DNA of 64,000 nucleotides, from contig NZ_CADIJY010000011.1 in assembly GCF_902859735.1 (NCBI RefSeq), positions 90,110 to 154,109 of the forward strand. The letters run 5' to 3'. Below, piece after piece: positions 16,797 to 27,631 of the stretch (within the stretch, counting starts at the first letter, position 1; each line of letters starts with the position of its first letter). The position numbers were made by a program, and so were the translations under genes. The notes beneath the pieces were generated by a model. The model had not been told where the DNA came from and ran no database searches. It saw nothing but the letters and a program-made list of their open reading frames with translations. The stretch is from Achromobacter aegrifaciens. GTDB lineage: Bacteria; Pseudomonadota; Gammaproteobacteria; Burkholderiales; Burkholderiaceae_B.

Positions 16797-16817
16797 CCGG
16801 GCCGCGTGGCGGCCCGG
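16797..16817 (-). terminator. Candidate terminator hairpin after gph
   Basis: A perfect 9-bp GC stem (CCGGGCCGC with GCGGCCCGG, 3-base loop) begins 11 bases past the gph stop on the minus strand. No clear T-run follows, so its strength as an intrinsic terminator is uncertain. Confidence 0.4.
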
Positions 16818-16827
16818 TCAGGCAGGC

Positions 16828-17502
16828 TTACCGCAGGTCGCTGGGCAGCAGCGGCTGGATGGCGGACCAGAGTTCCGCGGGGGAATTGGCGCAGGTTTCC
16901 GCTTCCCAGGCCGTGATGTTGTCGTCTTCGCCGACGTAGCCGTAAGCGGCCGCGACCGCCGGCATGCCCGCCGCGTGCGCGGCCTGGATGTCGCGCAGAT
17001 CGTCGCCGACATAGACGCAACGGTCTACGGCGAAGCCGGCTTCGCGCGCGGCGTGCTGCAACGGCAGCGGGTGCGGCTTGGCGTGAGCCGTGGTGTCGCC
17101 GCAGACCAGGACGGCACTGTCGCGCGTCAGGTCCAGGTATTCGACGATGGGCAGGGTCAGATAGGTGACCTTGTTGGTCACGATGCCCCAGGACAGTCCG
17201 CGGTTGCGGATGTCCGCCAGCAGCGCTTCGATGCCGGGAAACAGCTTGCTGTGGACGGTGGAGCCGGCGGCGTAGTCTTCCAGGAACTGCAGCCGGGTGG
17301 GCTCGTAGTCGGCGTCGCCCGGCTTCAGGTCCAGCGCCACGCGCAGCAGGCCGCGGGCGCCCTGGGATGCGACCGGGCGCAGGGCCTCGTACGGCATAGG
17401 TTCCAGTCCCTTGCGGGTGCGCTGGCGGTTGGCTGCGGCGGCCAGGTCGGGGGCGGTGTCGGCCAGCGTGCCGTCGAAGTCAAACAGGATCAGGGCGCTC
17501 AT
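16828..17502 (-). CDS. gph: Phosphoglycolate phosphatase (HAD family)
   Basis: A 224-residue HAD hydrolase. Motif I is [10 protein letters not shown] at the N-terminus with the nucleophilic Asp, motif II is IVTNK, and the acidic motif is YVGDDLRDI. It hydrolyses 2-phosphoglycolate left from DNA repair or oxygenase side reactions. The start overlaps the ubiG stop by four bases, so the two are translationally coupled. The ubiG-gph pair is conserved in many Gram-negative bacteria; in some annotations the same protein is assigned to N-acetylmuramic acid 6-phosphate recycling (MupP), which I cannot exclude. Confidence 0.88.
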   Translation of the reverse strand: MSALILFDFDGTLADTAPDLAAAANRQRTRKGLEPMPYEALRPVASQGARGLLRVALDLKPGDADYEPTRLQFLEDYAAGSTVHSKLFPGIEALLADIRNRGLSWGIVTNKVTYLTLPIVEYLDLTRDSAVLVCGDTTAHAKPHPLPLQHAAREAGFAVDRCVYVGDDLRDIQAAHAAGMPAVAAAYGYVGEDDNITAWEAETCANSPAELWSAIQPLLPSDLR

Positions 17503-18224
17503 TTGCGGGTAGCCATCAGGTAATTGACCGAGGTGTCGGACGACAGGGTGTAGATCTGGGTGATCGGGTTGTATTCCATGCCGCGCATGCTGACCGGTTC
17601 CAGGTTGGCGCCGCGCGCGGCTGCCGACAGCTCGCTGGGCTTGATGAACTGGTCATAGCTGTGCGTGCCGCGCGGCAGCAGGCGCAGGACATATTCCGCG
17701 CCCACGATGGCGAACAGGAAGGACTTGGGATTGCGGTTCAGCGTCGAGAAGAACACCCAGCCGCCCGGTTTCACCAGGGTCGAGCAGGCGCGCACGATGG
17801 ACGCCGGATCCGGCACGTGTTCCAGCATTTCCATGCAGGTCACCACGTCGTACTGGCCGGGTTGTTCCGCTGCGAGTTCCTCCACCGGAACCTTGCGGTA
17901 CTCCACCTTCACGCCCGATTCCAGGCCATGCAGGCGAGCCACCTTCAGGGACTTGTCGGCCAGGTCGATGCCGGTCACCTCGGCGCCGCTGCGCGCCATG
18001 GCTTCGGACAGGATGCCGCCGCCGCAGCCCACGTCCAGCACCTTCTTGCCCGCCAGGCTGCCTGCGCATTCCTGGATCCATTCCAGCCGCAGCGGGTTGA
18101 TGGCGTGCAGGGGCTTGAACTCGCTTTCGGGATCCCACCAGCGGCTGGCCAGGGCGCCGAACTTGTCGATTTCGGCCTGGTCGGCGTTGATGGGGCGGGC
18201 GGTATCGTGGGTTTGCGTAGTCAT
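17499..18224 (-). CDS. ubiG: Ubiquinone biosynthesis O-methyltransferase
   Basis: A 241-residue class I SAM methyltransferase. It has the UbiG-specific start [38 protein letters not shown], the SAM motif [15 protein letters not shown] near residue 62, [12 protein letters not shown], and the tail FIKPSEL...[11 protein letters not shown]. It performs both O-methylations in ubiquinone synthesis. The downstream gph gene overlaps its stop by four bases. It is separated from ompA by about 160 bases that include the ompA terminator, so it has its own promoter or depends on readthrough. Confidence 0.95.
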   Translation of the reverse strand: MTTQTHDTARPINADQAEIDKFGALASRWWDPESEFKPLHAINPLRLEWIQECAGSLAGKKVLDVGCGGGILSEAMARSGAEVTGIDLADKSLKVARLHGLESGVKVEYRKVPVEELAAEQPGQYDVVTCMEMLEHVPDPASIVRACSTLVKPGGWVFFSTLNRNPKSFLFAIVGAEYVLRLLPRGTHSYDQFIKPSELSAAARGANLEPVSMRGMEYNPITQIYTLSSDTSVNYLMATRK

Positions 18225-18333
18225 GGGCAGGTTCAGCGTAAGGCGACTCTATGACTCTATATATAGAGGGGTCCATCGCGCCGGGCGAGGGAGGGGCGGC
18301 GCAGCCCTGCACCGCTTTGGTGCGTGGCTGGCG

Positions 18334-18363
18334 AAAAAAAGGGCCTCGCTATGCGAGGCCCCC
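18334..18363 (-). terminator. Rho-independent terminator of ompA
   Basis: On the minus strand GGGCCTCGC and GCGAGGCCC form a perfect 9-bp stem with a 3-base loop, followed by seven T residues. It begins about 22 bases after the ompA stop. Confidence 0.9.
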
Positions 18364-18384
18364 TTATTGTAGCTAGTCCAGCAA

Positions 18385-18966
18385 TTACTTGCGGCTACCC
18401 ACGATTTCGATCTCAACGCGACGGTTTTGGGCGCGGCCTTCCTTCGTCTTGTTGGAAGCGATCGGGTTCAGCTCACCCTTGCCTTCCGTGTAGATACGGT
18501 TCGGGTCGATACCCTTGCTGACCAGGTAGGTCTTGACCGAAGCGGCGCGGCGCTCGGACAGCTTCTGGTTGTAGGCTTCGGTACCGATCGAGTCGGTGTG
18601 GCCCACAGCAATGATGGTTTCGAGGTCGATACCGCGAGCTTGCTGGGCGACTTGGTCCAGCAGCTGACGGCCTTCGGGCTTCAGCGTCGACTTGTCGAAG
18701 TCGAAGAACGTGTCAGCATTGAACACGACCTTGGCCGCCATCGGGGCCGGCTTCGCCTTCTGTTGTGCAACCGGCACGCCGTCGCAACCGGGGATACCGG
18801 TGGCCGGGGTCCAGAATGCATCGCGCCAGCACAGTTCGTTCGTGCCGTTCTTCCAAACGTCACCGAACGGGTTGCGCCAGTTGTCCACGGTTTGCGCGGA
18901 AGCTACACCAGAGGCCGTGACGGCGGCGAAGGCGAGCGCCAGAGCGAATTTGGAGGGTTTGTTCAT
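18385..18966 (-). CDS. ompA: OmpA-family outer membrane protein (short, barrel-less form)
   Basis: A 193-residue protein. A signal peptide (residues 1-24, cleavage after ASA) is followed by a short linker rich in Trp and Cys residues and an OmpA C-terminal peptidoglycan-binding domain (about 80-193). That domain carries FFDFDKSTLKPEG, GHTDSIGTEAYNQKLSERRA and NRRVEIEI. E. coli OmpA is about 346 residues with an eight-strand barrel; here only about 55 residues precede the domain, as in the short Bordetella OmpA. GAGGAG precedes the ATG. It has its own strong promoter and terminator, consistent with an abundant protein. Confidence 0.92.
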   Translation of the reverse strand: MNKPSKFALALAFAAVTASGVASAQTVDNWRNPFGDVWKNGTNELCWRDAFWTPATGIPGCDGVPVAQQKAKPAPMAAKVVFNADTFFDFDKSTLKPEGRQLLDQVAQQARGIDLETIIAVGHTDSIGTEAYNQKLSERRAASVKTYLVSKGIDPNRIYTEGKGELNPIASNKTKEGRAQNRRVEIEIVGSRK

Positions 18967-19380
18967 GTTTCTCCTCGTTGAGCTTGAAGCTGGATAAGTG
19001 ACTCGCAGCGAACCCCCGCCGCATATCAGGAAAACGGGGCCAGTATAGCAACGCCAAGAGCTGGTTCAAAGGAATAGCTACTGGGTTTCCTGCGTGCTGG
19101 AAACAATCTTAAGGCATTTGGGGGGCTTTGGCTTCCCTGGAGAGGCGCATTGGCGCTGGATATGACGTTTTCGGCGCTCCTTCGGTTTTCCATGTTGGTT
19201 TTTGACAACAGGGCCGCGGGACGCGGGCGGACGCGCGGTTGGTCGCCGCCCCATATCTTCCCGTCCGGCCGGTCGAGGCGCCGCTTGGGGAGCGCCTTCT
19301 GACCGTCGCGGGAATCGGATGATAGAATTTCCTGTTTACCCGGCCCGGGTTCCTCCTTACACGATTCTGTCGTTATATAT
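18967..19380. other. Divergent intergenic region between ompA and gyrA
   Basis: About 414 bases with no supportable gene. It holds the ompA promoter (19042-19069) and must hold the gyrA promoter. A TAGAAT near 19322-19327 is a possible gyrA -10 with only a poor -35. No Shine-Dalgarno stands before the gyrA ATG; the preceding bases are an AT-rich GTTATATAT. Confidence 0.6.
19042..19069 (-). promoter_or_regulatory. ompA promoter
   Basis: On the minus strand TTGAAC (19064-19069), a 16-base spacer and TATACT (19042-19047) form a good sigma-70 promoter. The start would lie about 70 bases before the ompA ATG, leaving a leader long enough for RNA regulation. Confidence 0.65.
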
Positions 19381-22050
19381 ATGGATTCCTTTGCCAAGGA
19401 GACGCTTCCGGTATCGCTGGAAGAAGAGATGCGCCGCAGTTACCTCGATTACGCGATGAGCGTGATCGTCGGGCGGGCGCTACCGGATGTGCGGGACGGC
19501 CTCAAGCCTGTCCACCGGCGCGTGCTCTACGCGATGCACGAACTGAACAACGATTGGAACCGCGCCTATAAGAAGTCGGCGCGTATCGTCGGGGACGTCA
19601 TCGGTAAATACCACCCCCACGGCGACCAGTCCGTCTACGACACCATCGTCCGCATGGCGCAGGATTTCTCCATGCGCTACATGCTGGTCGACGGCCAGGG
19701 CAACTTCGGCTCGATCGACGGCGACAACGCCGCGGCGATGCGTTACACCGAAATTCGCCTGGCCAAGATCGCCCACGAATTGCTGGCCGACATCGACCAG
19801 GAAACGGTGGACTTCGGCCCCAATTACGACGGCAGCGAACAAGAACCGCTGCTGTTGCCGTCGCGCCTGCCCAACCTGCTGGTCAACGGCAGCTCGGGCA
19901 TCGCGGTGGGCATGGCCACCAATATTCCGCCCCACAACCTCCAGGAAGTGGTCGACGGCTGCCTGTACTGCCTGCGCAATCCGGGCTGCTCGGTCGATGA
20001 GCTCATGGAGCTCATCCCGGCCCCCGATTTCCCCACTGGCGGCATCATCTACGGCATGTCCGGCGTGCGCGAAGGCTATCGCACCGGTCGCGGCCGCGTC
20101 ATCATGCGCGCCAAGACCCACTTCGAGGACATGGAGAAGGGCAACCGCCAGGCCATCGTGGTCGACGCGATCCCCTACCAGGTCAACAAGAAGACGCTGC
20201 AGGAACGCATCGCCGAGCTCGTCAACGACAAGAAGATCGAAGGCATCTCGGACATCCGCGACGAGTCCGACAAGGACGGGATGCGCCTGGTCATCGAGCT
20301 CAAGCGCGGCGAGGTTCCCGAGGTTGTCCTGAACAACCTCTACAAGAACACGCAGCTGCAAGATACCTTCGGGATGAACCTGGTGGCGCTGGTCGACGGC
20401 CAGCCCCGCCTGCTCAACCTGAAGCAGATGATCGACTACTTCCTGCAGCATCGCCGCGAAGTGGTCACGCGCCGCACGGTGTTCCAGCTGCGCAAGGCCC
20501 GCGAACGCGGCCACGTGCTGGAAGGCCTGGCCGTCGCGCTTGCCAACATCGACGATTTCATCGCCATCATCAAGGCGGCGCCGACTCCCCCGGTCGCGCG
20601 CCAGGAACTGATGGCGAAGTCGTGGGATTCGTCGCTGGTGCGCGAAATGCTGTCGCGCGCCGACGGCGACACGCCGGGAGGCCGTGCGGCCTTCCGCCCG
20701 GACGACCTGGGCGCCGAGTTCGGCCTCCAGGGCGACGGCCTGTACCGCCTGAGCGACACGCAGGCCCAGGAAATCCTGAACATGCGCCTGCAACGCCTGA
20801 CCGGGCTGGAGCAGGACAAGATCGTCGGCGAATACAAGGACATCATGTCCACCATCGCCGACCTGCTGGATATCCTGGCGCGTCCTGAGCGCATCACCAC
20901 GATCATCTGCGAAGAGCTGCAGGCCATCAAGGCGGAGTTCTCGACCGGCGCGAAGGATACGCGCCGCTCGGAAATCGAACTCAACGCCACCGAGCTCGAC
21001 ACCGAAGACCTGATCACGCCGACCGACATGGTCGTGACCCTGTCGCACGGCGGCTACATCAAGAGCCAGCCGCTGTCCGAGTACCGCTCGCAAAAGCGCG
21101 GCGGACGCGGCAAGCAGGCCACGGCCATGAAGGAAAACGACTGGATCGACCAGTTGTTCATCGCCAACACGCACGACTTCCTGCTGTGCTTCTCCAACCG
21201 CGGCCGCGTGTACTGGCTGAAGGTCTGGGAAGTGCCGCAAGGCACGCGCAACTCGCGCGGCAAGCCCATCGTCAACATGTTCCCGTTGGCCGAAGGCGAG
21301 AAGATCACCGTGGTGCTGCCGGTCAAGGAATTCAGCGAAGACCACTACGTCTTCATGGCGACCTCGCGCGGCACGGTCAAGAAGACCCCGCTGTCTGACT
21401 TCTCCAACCCGCGCAAGGCCGGCATCATCGCCGTGGACCTGGACGACGGCGACTACCTGATCGGCGCCGACCTGACCGACGGCCAGCATGACGTCATGCT
21501 GTTCTCGGACGCCGGCAAGGCCGTGCGCTTCGACGAGAACGACGTGCGTCCGATGGGCCGCAACGCCCGCGGCGTGCGCGGCATGATGCTGGAAGACACC
21601 CAGACCGTCATCGCGCTGCTGGTGGCTGGCGACGAAACGCAAAGCGTGCTGACCGCCACCGAAAACGGCTACGGCAAGCGCACCCCGATCACCGAGTACA
21701 CGCGTCACGGCCGCGGCACCAAGGGCATGATCGCCATCCAGACCAGCTCGCGCAACGGCAAGGTCGTGGGCGCGGTGCTGGTCATGCCTTCGGACGAGAT
21801 CATGCTGATCACGACCGGCGGCGTGCTGGTGCGCACCCGCGTCTCTGAAATCCGCGAAATGGGCCGCGCCACGCAAGGCGTCACGCTCATCAACGTCGAC
21901 GACGGCAGCTCTCTGTCCGGCGTGCGCCGCGTCGTGGAAAGCGATGCGGACGATGACGGCGACCTGGGCGAAGACGGCCAGGACGCGGACGGCGGCGACG
22001 ACAACGGCGCTGCGGACTCGACGGATTCGACGGAACCTACGGAGCAATAA
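19381..22050 (+). CDS. gyrA: DNA gyrase subunit A
   Basis: An 889-residue type IIA topoisomerase subunit. The N-terminal breakage-reunion domain has the catalytic Tyr at 122 (AMRYTEIRL). The quinolone-determining segment is [13 protein letters not shown], with Gln at 83 and Asp at 87. Six C-terminal beta-pinwheel blades include the GyrA box KRGGRGKQA. An acidic tail of about 35 residues ends the protein. With GyrB it introduces negative supercoils. No Shine-Dalgarno precedes the ATG, but the N-terminus [16 protein letters not shown] is that of the family. The stop TAA overlaps the serC ATG by one base. Confidence 0.97.
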   Translation: MDSFAKETLPVSLEEEMRRSYLDYAMSVIVGRALPDVRDGLKPVHRRVLYAMHELNNDWNRAYKKSARIVGDVIGKYHPHGDQSVYDTIVRMAQDFSMRYMLVDGQGNFGSIDGDNAAAMRYTEIRLAKIAHELLADIDQETVDFGPNYDGSEQEPLLLPSRLPNLLVNGSSGIAVGMATNIPPHNLQEVVDGCLYCLRNPGCSVDELMELIPAPDFPTGGIIYGMSGVREGYRTGRGRVIMRAKTHFEDMEKGNRQAIVVDAIPYQVNKKTLQERIAELVNDKKIEGISDIRDESDKDGMRLVIELKRGEVPEVVLNNLYKNTQLQDTFGMNLVALVDGQPRLLNLKQMIDYFLQHRREVVTRRTVFQLRKARERGHVLEGLAVALANIDDFIAIIKAAPTPPVARQELMAKSWDSSLVREMLSRADGDTPGGRAAFRPDDLGAEFGLQGDGLYRLSDTQAQEILNMRLQRLTGLEQDKIVGEYKDIMSTIADLLDILARPERITTIICEELQAIKAEFSTGAKDTRRSEIELNATELDTEDLITPTDMVVTLSHGGYIKSQPLSEYRSQKRGGRGKQATAMKENDWIDQLFIANTHDFLLCFSNRGRVYWLKVWEVPQGTRNSRGKPIVNMFPLAEGEKITVVLPVKEFSEDHYVFMATSRGTVKKTPLSDFSNPRKAGIIAVDLDDGDYLIGADLTDGQHDVMLFSDAGKAVRFDENDVRPMGRNARGVRGMMLEDTQTVIALLVAGDETQSVLTATENGYGKRTPITEYTRHGRGTKGMIAIQTSSRNGKVVGAVLVMPSDEIMLITTGGVLVRTRVSEIREMGRATQGVTLINVDDGSSLSGVRRVVESDADDDGDLGEDGQDADGGDDNGAADSTDSTEPTEQ

Positions 22051-23180
22051 TGGCCCGCCCCTGGAACTTCTCGGCAGGCCCCTCGGCCTTGCCCGAGGTG
22101 GTGCTGCAGCAAGCCGCTGCGGAAATGCTGGACTGGCACGGCAGCGGCATGTCCGTGATGGAAATGAGCCATCGCGGCAAGCATTTCGTGCAGATCTGCG
22201 ATGAAGCAGAGTCCGATCTGCGCGACCTGCTCGGACTCCCGGCGGACTACGCCGTCATGTTCATGCAGGGCGGCGGTTCCGGGGAAAACGCCATCGTTCC
22301 CATGAATCTCATGGGACGCCGCGGTACGCCGGCGGCCGACTTCGTCGTGACGGGCCATTGGTCCAAGCGTTCGTACAAGGAAGCCGGCCGCTACGGCAGC
22401 ACCCATGTGGCGGCAAGCAGCGAGCAGGCCATCCAGCTGGATGGCCGCGAGCAGGCGCCGCTGACCTGGGTGCCGCCGGTCGATACCTGGCAAGTGCGCC
22501 AGGATTCGGCCTATCTGCACCTGTGCAGCAATGAAACCATCGGCGGCGTCGAGTTCATGGACTGGCCCGACACCGCCGCGCTGGGCGCGCCCGACGTGCC
22601 GCTGGTCGTCGACGCGTCCTCGCATTTCCTGTCGCGTCCGATGGACGTGACGCGCTGCGGCATGATGTACGCCGGCGCGCAAAAGAATGCCGGCCCGGCG
22701 GGCGTGACCATGGTCATCGCACGCCGCGACCTGATCGGCCACGCCTTGCCGATCTGCCCGTCCGCGTTCGATTACGCCAACGTGGCCGCGGAGCATTCGC
22801 GCTACAACACGCCGCCCACCTTCGCCATCTACGTCGCCGGCCTGGTCTTCAAGTGGGTCAAGGCCAATGGCGGCGTGGCCGGCATGGAAGCCGCGAACAA
22901 GGCCAAGGCCGATTTGCTGTACGGCTATCTGGACAGCACCAGCTTCTACCGCAATCCCATCCACGCACCGGTGCGCTCGCGCATGAACGTGCCGTTCGTG
23001 CTGCGCGACGAATCGCTCAACGACGCCTTCCTGCAAGGCGCGGACGCGGCCGGCCTGACGCAGCTCAAGGGCCACAAGAGCGTGGGCGGCATGCGCGCCT
23101 CGATCTACAACGCGGTGCCGCTGGCTGGGGTCACGGCGCTGGTCGAGTACCTCAAGGAATTCGAGCGTCGCTATGGATGA
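22050..23180 (+). CDS. serC: Phosphoserine aminotransferase
   Basis: A 376-residue class V PLP aminotransferase. It starts with the family's [18 protein letters not shown] and keeps [24 protein letters not shown] and the PLP lysine in [12 protein letters not shown]. It converts 3-phosphohydroxypyruvate and glutamate to phosphoserine, and also serves pyridoxal phosphate synthesis. The start overlaps the gyrA stop by one base and the end overlaps pheA by eight bases. It is the first biosynthetic gene of the serC-pheA-hisC-tyrA-aroA-cmk-rpsA cluster known in beta- and gammaproteobacteria. Confidence 0.96.
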   Translation: MARPWNFSAGPSALPEVVLQQAAAEMLDWHGSGMSVMEMSHRGKHFVQICDEAESDLRDLLGLPADYAVMFMQGGGSGENAIVPMNLMGRRGTPAADFVVTGHWSKRSYKEAGRYGSTHVAASSEQAIQLDGREQAPLTWVPPVDTWQVRQDSAYLHLCSNETIGGVEFMDWPDTAALGAPDVPLVVDASSHFLSRPMDVTRCGMMYAGAQKNAGPAGVTMVIARRDLIGHALPICPSAFDYANVAAEHSRYNTPPTFAIYVAGLVFKWVKANGGVAGMEAANKAKADLLYGYLDSTSFYRNPIHAPVRSRMNVPFVLRDESLNDAFLQGADAAGLTQLKGHKSVGGMRASIYNAVPLAGVTALVEYLKEFERRYG

Positions 23181-24258
23181 CGATCTGCAGCGCAAGCTGC
23201 TCCCCTTGCGTCAGCGCATCGACGCGTTGGACGCCCAGATCCTCGACCTCCTGACGCAGCGCGCAAGCGCCGCCCTGGAAGTGGGCGAGGCCAAGCACGC
23301 CGCGAATGCCGATGGCCCCGTGCTGCGCCCCGAGCGCGAAGCCGAGGTCATCCGCCGCCTGCAGCAGACCAATCCCGGCCCGTTCCCGAACGCTGGCGTG
23401 GCCGCGGTCTGGACCGAAATCATCTCGGCCTGCCGCGGCTTGGAGCGCGGCATGACCGTCGCCTTCCTGGGGCCGCAGGGCTCGTTCTCGGAACAGGCGG
23501 CGCAGGAGCATTTCGGCCACGCCGTGCAGAAGCTGCCTTGCGCTTCGTTTGACGAAGTCTTCCGCGCCGTCGAGGCGGGGCAGGCCGACGTCGGCATGGT
23601 TCCGGTCGAAAACTCCACCGAAGGCGCGGTCAACCGCAGCCTGGACCTGCTGCTGAACACGCCGCTGAAGATCCTGGGCGAGCGTTCGCTGGTCATTCGC
23701 CATTGCCTGATGTCGCAGTCCGGCAGCATGGACGGCATCAAGACGATTTCCGCGCATCCGCAGGCGCTGGCCCAGTGCCAGGGCTGGCTCACGCGCAACC
23801 ATCCCGATGTGGCCCGCGTGGCCGCGTCCAGCAATTCCGAAGCCGCGCGCGCTGCCGCGGGCGACCCGAGCATCGCGGCGATCGCCGGTGAAGTGGCGGC
23901 GCCCGCCTGGAACCTGCAGATTGTGGCCGCGGGCATTCAGGACGACCCGCATAACCGCACGCGCTTCCTGGCGATCGGCAACATCGAGCCGCTGGTCAGC
24001 GGCAAGGACAAGACCAGCCTGATCCTGGCCGTGCCGAACCGCGCTGGCGCCGTCTACGAAATGCTGGCGCCGCTGGCGGCCAATGGCGTGTCCATGACGC
24101 GCTTCGAGTCGCGGCCGGCCCGCACCGGCCAGTGGGAATACTATTTCTATGTGGACGTCCTGGGTCACCGCAATGACCCGAACGTCGAACGCGCCCTGGC
24201 CGCCTTGCAGGCGCAGGTTGCCTACCTGAAAGTGCTGGGTTCCTACCCGGCGCCGTGA
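23173..24258 (+). CDS. pheA: Bifunctional chorismate mutase/prephenate dehydratase
   Basis: A 361-residue fusion protein. An AroQ chorismate mutase helical domain spans about residues 1-92 ([22 protein letters not shown]). A prephenate dehydratase domain spans about 94-270 ([31 protein letters not shown] and the TRF motif in [10 protein letters not shown]). A C-terminal ACT domain binds phenylalanine for feedback control ([18 protein letters not shown]). It makes phenylpyruvate from chorismate. The ATG lies within the last bases of serC, giving an eight-base overlap. Confidence 0.96.
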   Translation: MDDDLQRKLLPLRQRIDALDAQILDLLTQRASAALEVGEAKHAANADGPVLRPEREAEVIRRLQQTNPGPFPNAGVAAVWTEIISACRGLERGMTVAFLGPQGSFSEQAAQEHFGHAVQKLPCASFDEVFRAVEAGQADVGMVPVENSTEGAVNRSLDLLLNTPLKILGERSLVIRHCLMSQSGSMDGIKTISAHPQALAQCQGWLTRNHPDVARVAASSNSEAARAAAGDPSIAAIAGEVAAPAWNLQIVAAGIQDDPHNRTRFLAIGNIEPLVSGKDKTSLILAVPNRAGAVYEMLAPLAANGVSMTRFESRPARTGQWEYYFYVDVLGHRNDPNVERALAALQAQVAYLKVLGSYPAP

Positions 24259-25391
24259 GCCCTTCCGACATGACCACCGCATCCAAGCCTCTCGTTGCTC
24301 CGGCGCACGTCAGCGCCATCGCGCCTTACCAGGCCGGCAAGCCCATCGAAGAACTGGCCCGCGAATTCGGGCTGGACCCGGCCGGGATCGTCAAACTGGC
24401 GTCCAATGAAAACCCGCTGGGCATGCCCAAGTCGGCGCGCGAGGCGATGCTGGCCGCGGCCGAGTCGCTGGCGCGCTATCCCGATCCCAACGGCTTCGAC
24501 CTGAAGTCGGCGCTGGCTGAACGCTACGGCGTGCCGATGAGCTGGGTCACGCTGGGCAACGGCTCCAACGACATCCTGGAAATCGCGGCGCTGGCGCTGC
24601 TGGAGCCGGGCGTGTCGGCGGTCTATGCGCAGCACTCGTTCGCGGTCTACCGCCTGGCCACCCAGGCGCGCGGCGCCCGCCACATCGTGGTGCCGGCCAA
24701 GGACTACGGGCATGACCTGGATGCGATGTTCGATGCCATCGCCGACGATACGCGGCTGCTGTTCATCGCCAACCCGAACAACCCCACCGGCACCTTCGTG
24801 CCGGGCGACCAGGTCGCGGCCTTCCTGGAGCGCGTCCACACCGCCCACGGCGATCGCGTGACGGTGGTCCTGGACGAGGCCTACAACGAGTACCTCGATC
24901 CCGAGTTCCGCTTCGACAGCACCGCGCTGGTGCGCCGCTATCCCAACCTGATCGTGTCGCGCACCTTCTCCAAGGCCTACGGCCTGGCGGGGCTGCGCGT
25001 GGGCTTCGCGGTGGCGCAACCGGCCCTGACGGATCTGCTGAATCGCGTGCGCCAGCCGTTCAACGTCAATACGCTGGCGCAGGCCGCGGCCATCGCCGCG
25101 TTGCGCGACGCGGCCTACCTGGAAGAGGCCTATGCCTCCAACAAGGCGGGCAAGGCGCAGTTGTGCGCCGCGTTCGAGCGCCTGAAGCTGCGCTACGTGC
25201 CCAGCTACGGCAACTTCGTGCTGGTGCATGTGGGCGACGCCCCGCGCATCAACCTGGAGCTGCTCAAGCGCGGCGTGATCGTGCGCCCGGTTGCCGGCGA
25301 CGGCTTGCCGGAGTGGCTGCGGGTGTCCATCGGACTGCCGCAGGAAAACGAGCGGTTCATCGAAGCCTTGAGCGCCATCCTGTCCGCATGA
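24255..25391 (+). CDS. hisC: Histidinol-phosphate/aromatic aminotransferase
   Basis: A 378-residue class I PLP aminotransferase with KLASNENPLGMPKSA, NGSNDILE, FIANPNNPTGTFV, VVLDEAYNEY and the PLP lysine in RTFSKAYGLAGLRVG. Its position between pheA and tyrA matches the broad-specificity copy of this supraoperon, which can transaminate aromatic keto acids as well as imidazole acetol phosphate. GTG 24255 overlaps the pheA stop by four bases and is chosen for that coupling; ATG 24270 is the alternative. Neither has a Shine-Dalgarno. The end overlaps the tyrA ATG by four bases. Confidence 0.93.
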   Translation: MSPSDMTTASKPLVAPAHVSAIAPYQAGKPIEELAREFGLDPAGIVKLASNENPLGMPKSAREAMLAAAESLARYPDPNGFDLKSALAERYGVPMSWVTLGNGSNDILEIAALALLEPGVSAVYAQHSFAVYRLATQARGARHIVVPAKDYGHDLDAMFDAIADDTRLLFIANPNNPTGTFVPGDQVAAFLERVHTAHGDRVTVVLDEAYNEYLDPEFRFDSTALVRRYPNLIVSRTFSKAYGLAGLRVGFAVAQPALTDLLNRVRQPFNVNTLAQAAAIAALRDAAYLEEAYASNKAGKAQLCAAFERLKLRYVPSYGNFVLVHVGDAPRINLELLKRGVIVRPVAGDGLPEWLRVSIGLPQENERFIEALSAILSA

Positions 25392-26290
25392 ACGACGCGT
25401 CACCGAAATCCGATCAGGGGGCCGCTGGCCCCCTGATTCCTGTATTGGCCGTAGTAGGCGTGGGCCTGATCGGCGGATCCTTCGCCGCGGCCTTGCGCCG
25501 GGCGGGGCAGGTGGGCCGGGTGCTTGGGGTAGGGCGCAACGCGCAATCGCTGGCCCGCGCCGTTGAACTAGGGCTGATCGACGAAGCCGCTTCCGCAGAG
25601 GATGCCGCGGCGCACGCCGATCTGATCCTGCTGGCGACGCCAGTGGGCGGGCTGGGCGACGTGCTGTCGCGCATGCGCGCGCATCTGCGCTCCGATACCG
25701 TGCTGACGGATGGGGGCAGTACCAAGGCCGAAGTGGTCGAGGCCGCACGCGCCGCCCTGGGCGACCGGATCGCGCAGTTCGTGCCTGGCCATCCCATCGC
25801 CGGCGCGGAGCGCACCGGACCGGAGGCGGCCGATGCCGAGCTGTACCGCAAGCGCACCGTCATCCTGACGCCGCTGGCCGAGAATGGCGCGGCCTCGCTG
25901 GAGCTGGTGCGGCGGGCATGGCAGGCTTGCGGGGCGGACGTGATCGACATGGACGCCGACGCCCATGACCGCGTGCTGGCTTCGGTCAGCCATTTGCCGC
26001 ATCTGCTATCGGCGGTGTACATGGAGCAAGTGGCCGAGGCCACCGATGCTTCCACGCGCCTGGCGCTGGCGGGCAGCGGTTTTCGCGACTTCACGCGCAT
26101 CGCCGCGGGTTCGCCCGAGATGTGGCGCGACATTTTTCTGTCCAACCGCGACGCCATGCTGGCCGAACTGGCCGACGTGCGCACGGTGCTGGATCGTGCC
26201 GAACGCGCTATTGCCGATGGCGATGGCGCGGCTTTGCTGACGCTGCTGGACACGGCGGCCCGCGCCCGCCGCAACTGGCGCAAGGAGTAG
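25388..26290 (+). CDS. tyrA: Prephenate/arogenate dehydrogenase
   Basis: A 300-residue TyrA with an N-terminal NAD(P)-binding motif [17 protein letters not shown] (near residue 20), [10 protein letters not shown], the substrate His segment [18 protein letters not shown] and [11 protein letters not shown]. It oxidatively decarboxylates prephenate to 4-hydroxyphenylpyruvate (or arogenate to tyrosine). There is no chorismate mutase fusion and no ACT domain, so feedback control may differ from the enteric enzyme. ATG 25388 overlaps the hisC stop by four bases; a longer in-frame reading runs through hisC and is rejected. Five bases separate it from aroA. Confidence 0.94.
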   Translation: MNDASPKSDQGAAGPLIPVLAVVGVGLIGGSFAAALRRAGQVGRVLGVGRNAQSLARAVELGLIDEAASAEDAAAHADLILLATPVGGLGDVLSRMRAHLRSDTVLTDGGSTKAEVVEAARAALGDRIAQFVPGHPIAGAERTGPEAADAELYRKRTVILTPLAENGAASLELVRRAWQACGADVIDMDADAHDRVLASVSHLPHLLSAVYMEQVAEATDASTRLALAGSGFRDFTRIAAGSPEMWRDIFLSNRDAMLAELADVRTVLDRAERAIADGDGAALLTLLDTAARARRNWRKE

Positions 26291-26295
26291 CTGAC

Positions 26296-27618
26296 ATGGG
26301 CGCTTTGCCTTATCTCGATCTGCCGCGCGTGCGGCAAGCGCGGGGCGTGATGGCCCTGCCGGGTTCCAAGAGCATTTCCAACCGCGTGCTGCTGCTGTCC
26401 GCCATCGCCGAGGGCAGCACCGTCATCACCGGTTTGCTGGATTCCGACGACACCCGCGTCATGCTCGGCGCCTTGCGCCAGCTGGGCGTGCAGGTGTCGG
26501 AACTGGAGGCGGGCAGCGTCACGGTGCAGGGCGTGCGCCGCTTTCCGGTGGAAAGCGGCGACCTGTTCATGGGCAACGCCGGCACCGCGATCCGGCCGCT
26601 GACCGCGGCGCTGGCGCTCATGGGCGGCGATTACCGCCTGTCGGGCGTGCCGCGCATGCACGAGCGCCCCATTGGCGACCTGGTCGACGCGCTCAAGGGC
26701 TTGGGCGCCAGCATCGATTACCTGGGCCAGCCTGGCTATCCGCCCCTGCATATCGGCCGCGGCGACATCGCGGCGGACGCGGTCACGCGCGTGCAGGGTT
26801 CGGTGTCCAGCCAGTTCCTGACTGCCTTGCTGATGGCCGCGCCGCTGCAGGCCGGCCGCAGCGGCGAGCCGGTCACGATCGAAGTGCTGGGCGAGCTCAT
26901 CTCCAAGCCGTACATCGAGATCACGTTGAACCTGATGGCGCGCTTCGGCGTGCAGGTGCGGCGCGACGGCTGGAGTCGTTTCGTCATCGACGGCGGGGCG
27001 GCCTATCGCAGCCCCGGGCAGATCGCGGTCGAAGGCGACGCCTCGACGGCTTCCTATTTCCTGGCGCTGGGCGCGATCGGCGGAGGGCCGCTGCGCGTGA
27101 CCGGCGTGGGCGCGGACAGCATCCAGGGCGACGTCGCCTTTGTCGGCACGCTGGCCGACATGGGCGCGACCGTGACCTACGGTCCCGACTGGATCGAGGT
27201 GACGGGCGCGCGCGTCGCCCAGGGCGAACGCCTGAAGGCCTTCGACACCGATTTCAACCTGATCCCGGACGCCGCCATGACCGCGGCCGCCCTGGCGCTG
27301 TACGCCGACGGCCCGTGTCGCCTGCGCAACATCGGCAGCTGGCGCGTCAAGGAAACCGACCGCATCCACGCCATGCAGACCGAACTGGAAAAGCTGGGCG
27401 CGCAGGTGGAATCGGGGCCGGATTGGCTGCGCGTGACGCCGCCGGCGCAGGATGCCTGGCGCGATGCGCACATCGGCACCTGGGACGACCACCGCATGGC
27501 AATGTGCTTTTCGCTGGCGGCTTTCGGGCCGGCGGCCGTCCGTATTCTCGACCCGGGCTGCGTCAGCAAGACCTTCCCGGGTTACTTTGATGTTTACGCG
27601 GGCCTGGTAGCGGCCTAG
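26296..27618 (+). CDS. aroA: 3-phosphoshikimate 1-carboxyvinyltransferase (EPSP synthase)
   Basis: A 440-residue EPSP synthase with [36 protein letters not shown] (the PEP/glyphosate contact loop keeps its Gly), [24 protein letters not shown]-type [12 protein letters not shown] and [14 protein letters not shown]. It joins shikimate 3-phosphate and PEP in the shikimate pathway. AGGAG lies eight bases before ATG 26296; an upstream extension overlaps tyrA and is rejected. By motif it is a class I enzyme. It follows tyrA by five bases and precedes cmk by 13. Confidence 0.95.
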   Translation: MGALPYLDLPRVRQARGVMALPGSKSISNRVLLLSAIAEGSTVITGLLDSDDTRVMLGALRQLGVQVSELEAGSVTVQGVRRFPVESGDLFMGNAGTAIRPLTAALALMGGDYRLSGVPRMHERPIGDLVDALKGLGASIDYLGQPGYPPLHIGRGDIAADAVTRVQGSVSSQFLTALLMAAPLQAGRSGEPVTIEVLGELISKPYIEITLNLMARFGVQVRRDGWSRFVIDGGAAYRSPGQIAVEGDASTASYFLALGAIGGGPLRVTGVGADSIQGDVAFVGTLADMGATVTYGPDWIEVTGARVAQGERLKAFDTDFNLIPDAAMTAAALALYADGPCRLRNIGSWRVKETDRIHAMQTELEKLGAQVESGPDWLRVTPPAQDAWRDAHIGTWDDHRMAMCFSLAAFGPAAVRILDPGCVSKTFPGYFDVYAGLVAA

Positions 27619-27631
27619 CGAAGAATCGCCC

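Noticed and set aside
19202-19207. A consensus TTGACA upstream of gyrA as its -35 box
   Set aside because: No -10-like hexamer stands 15-19 bases downstream; the region is a run of G and C.
19480-22047. An 855-codon minus-strand frame opposite gyrA
   Set aside because: It is a shadow of gyrA with His/Asp/Val-rich composition, no ribosome site and no motif.
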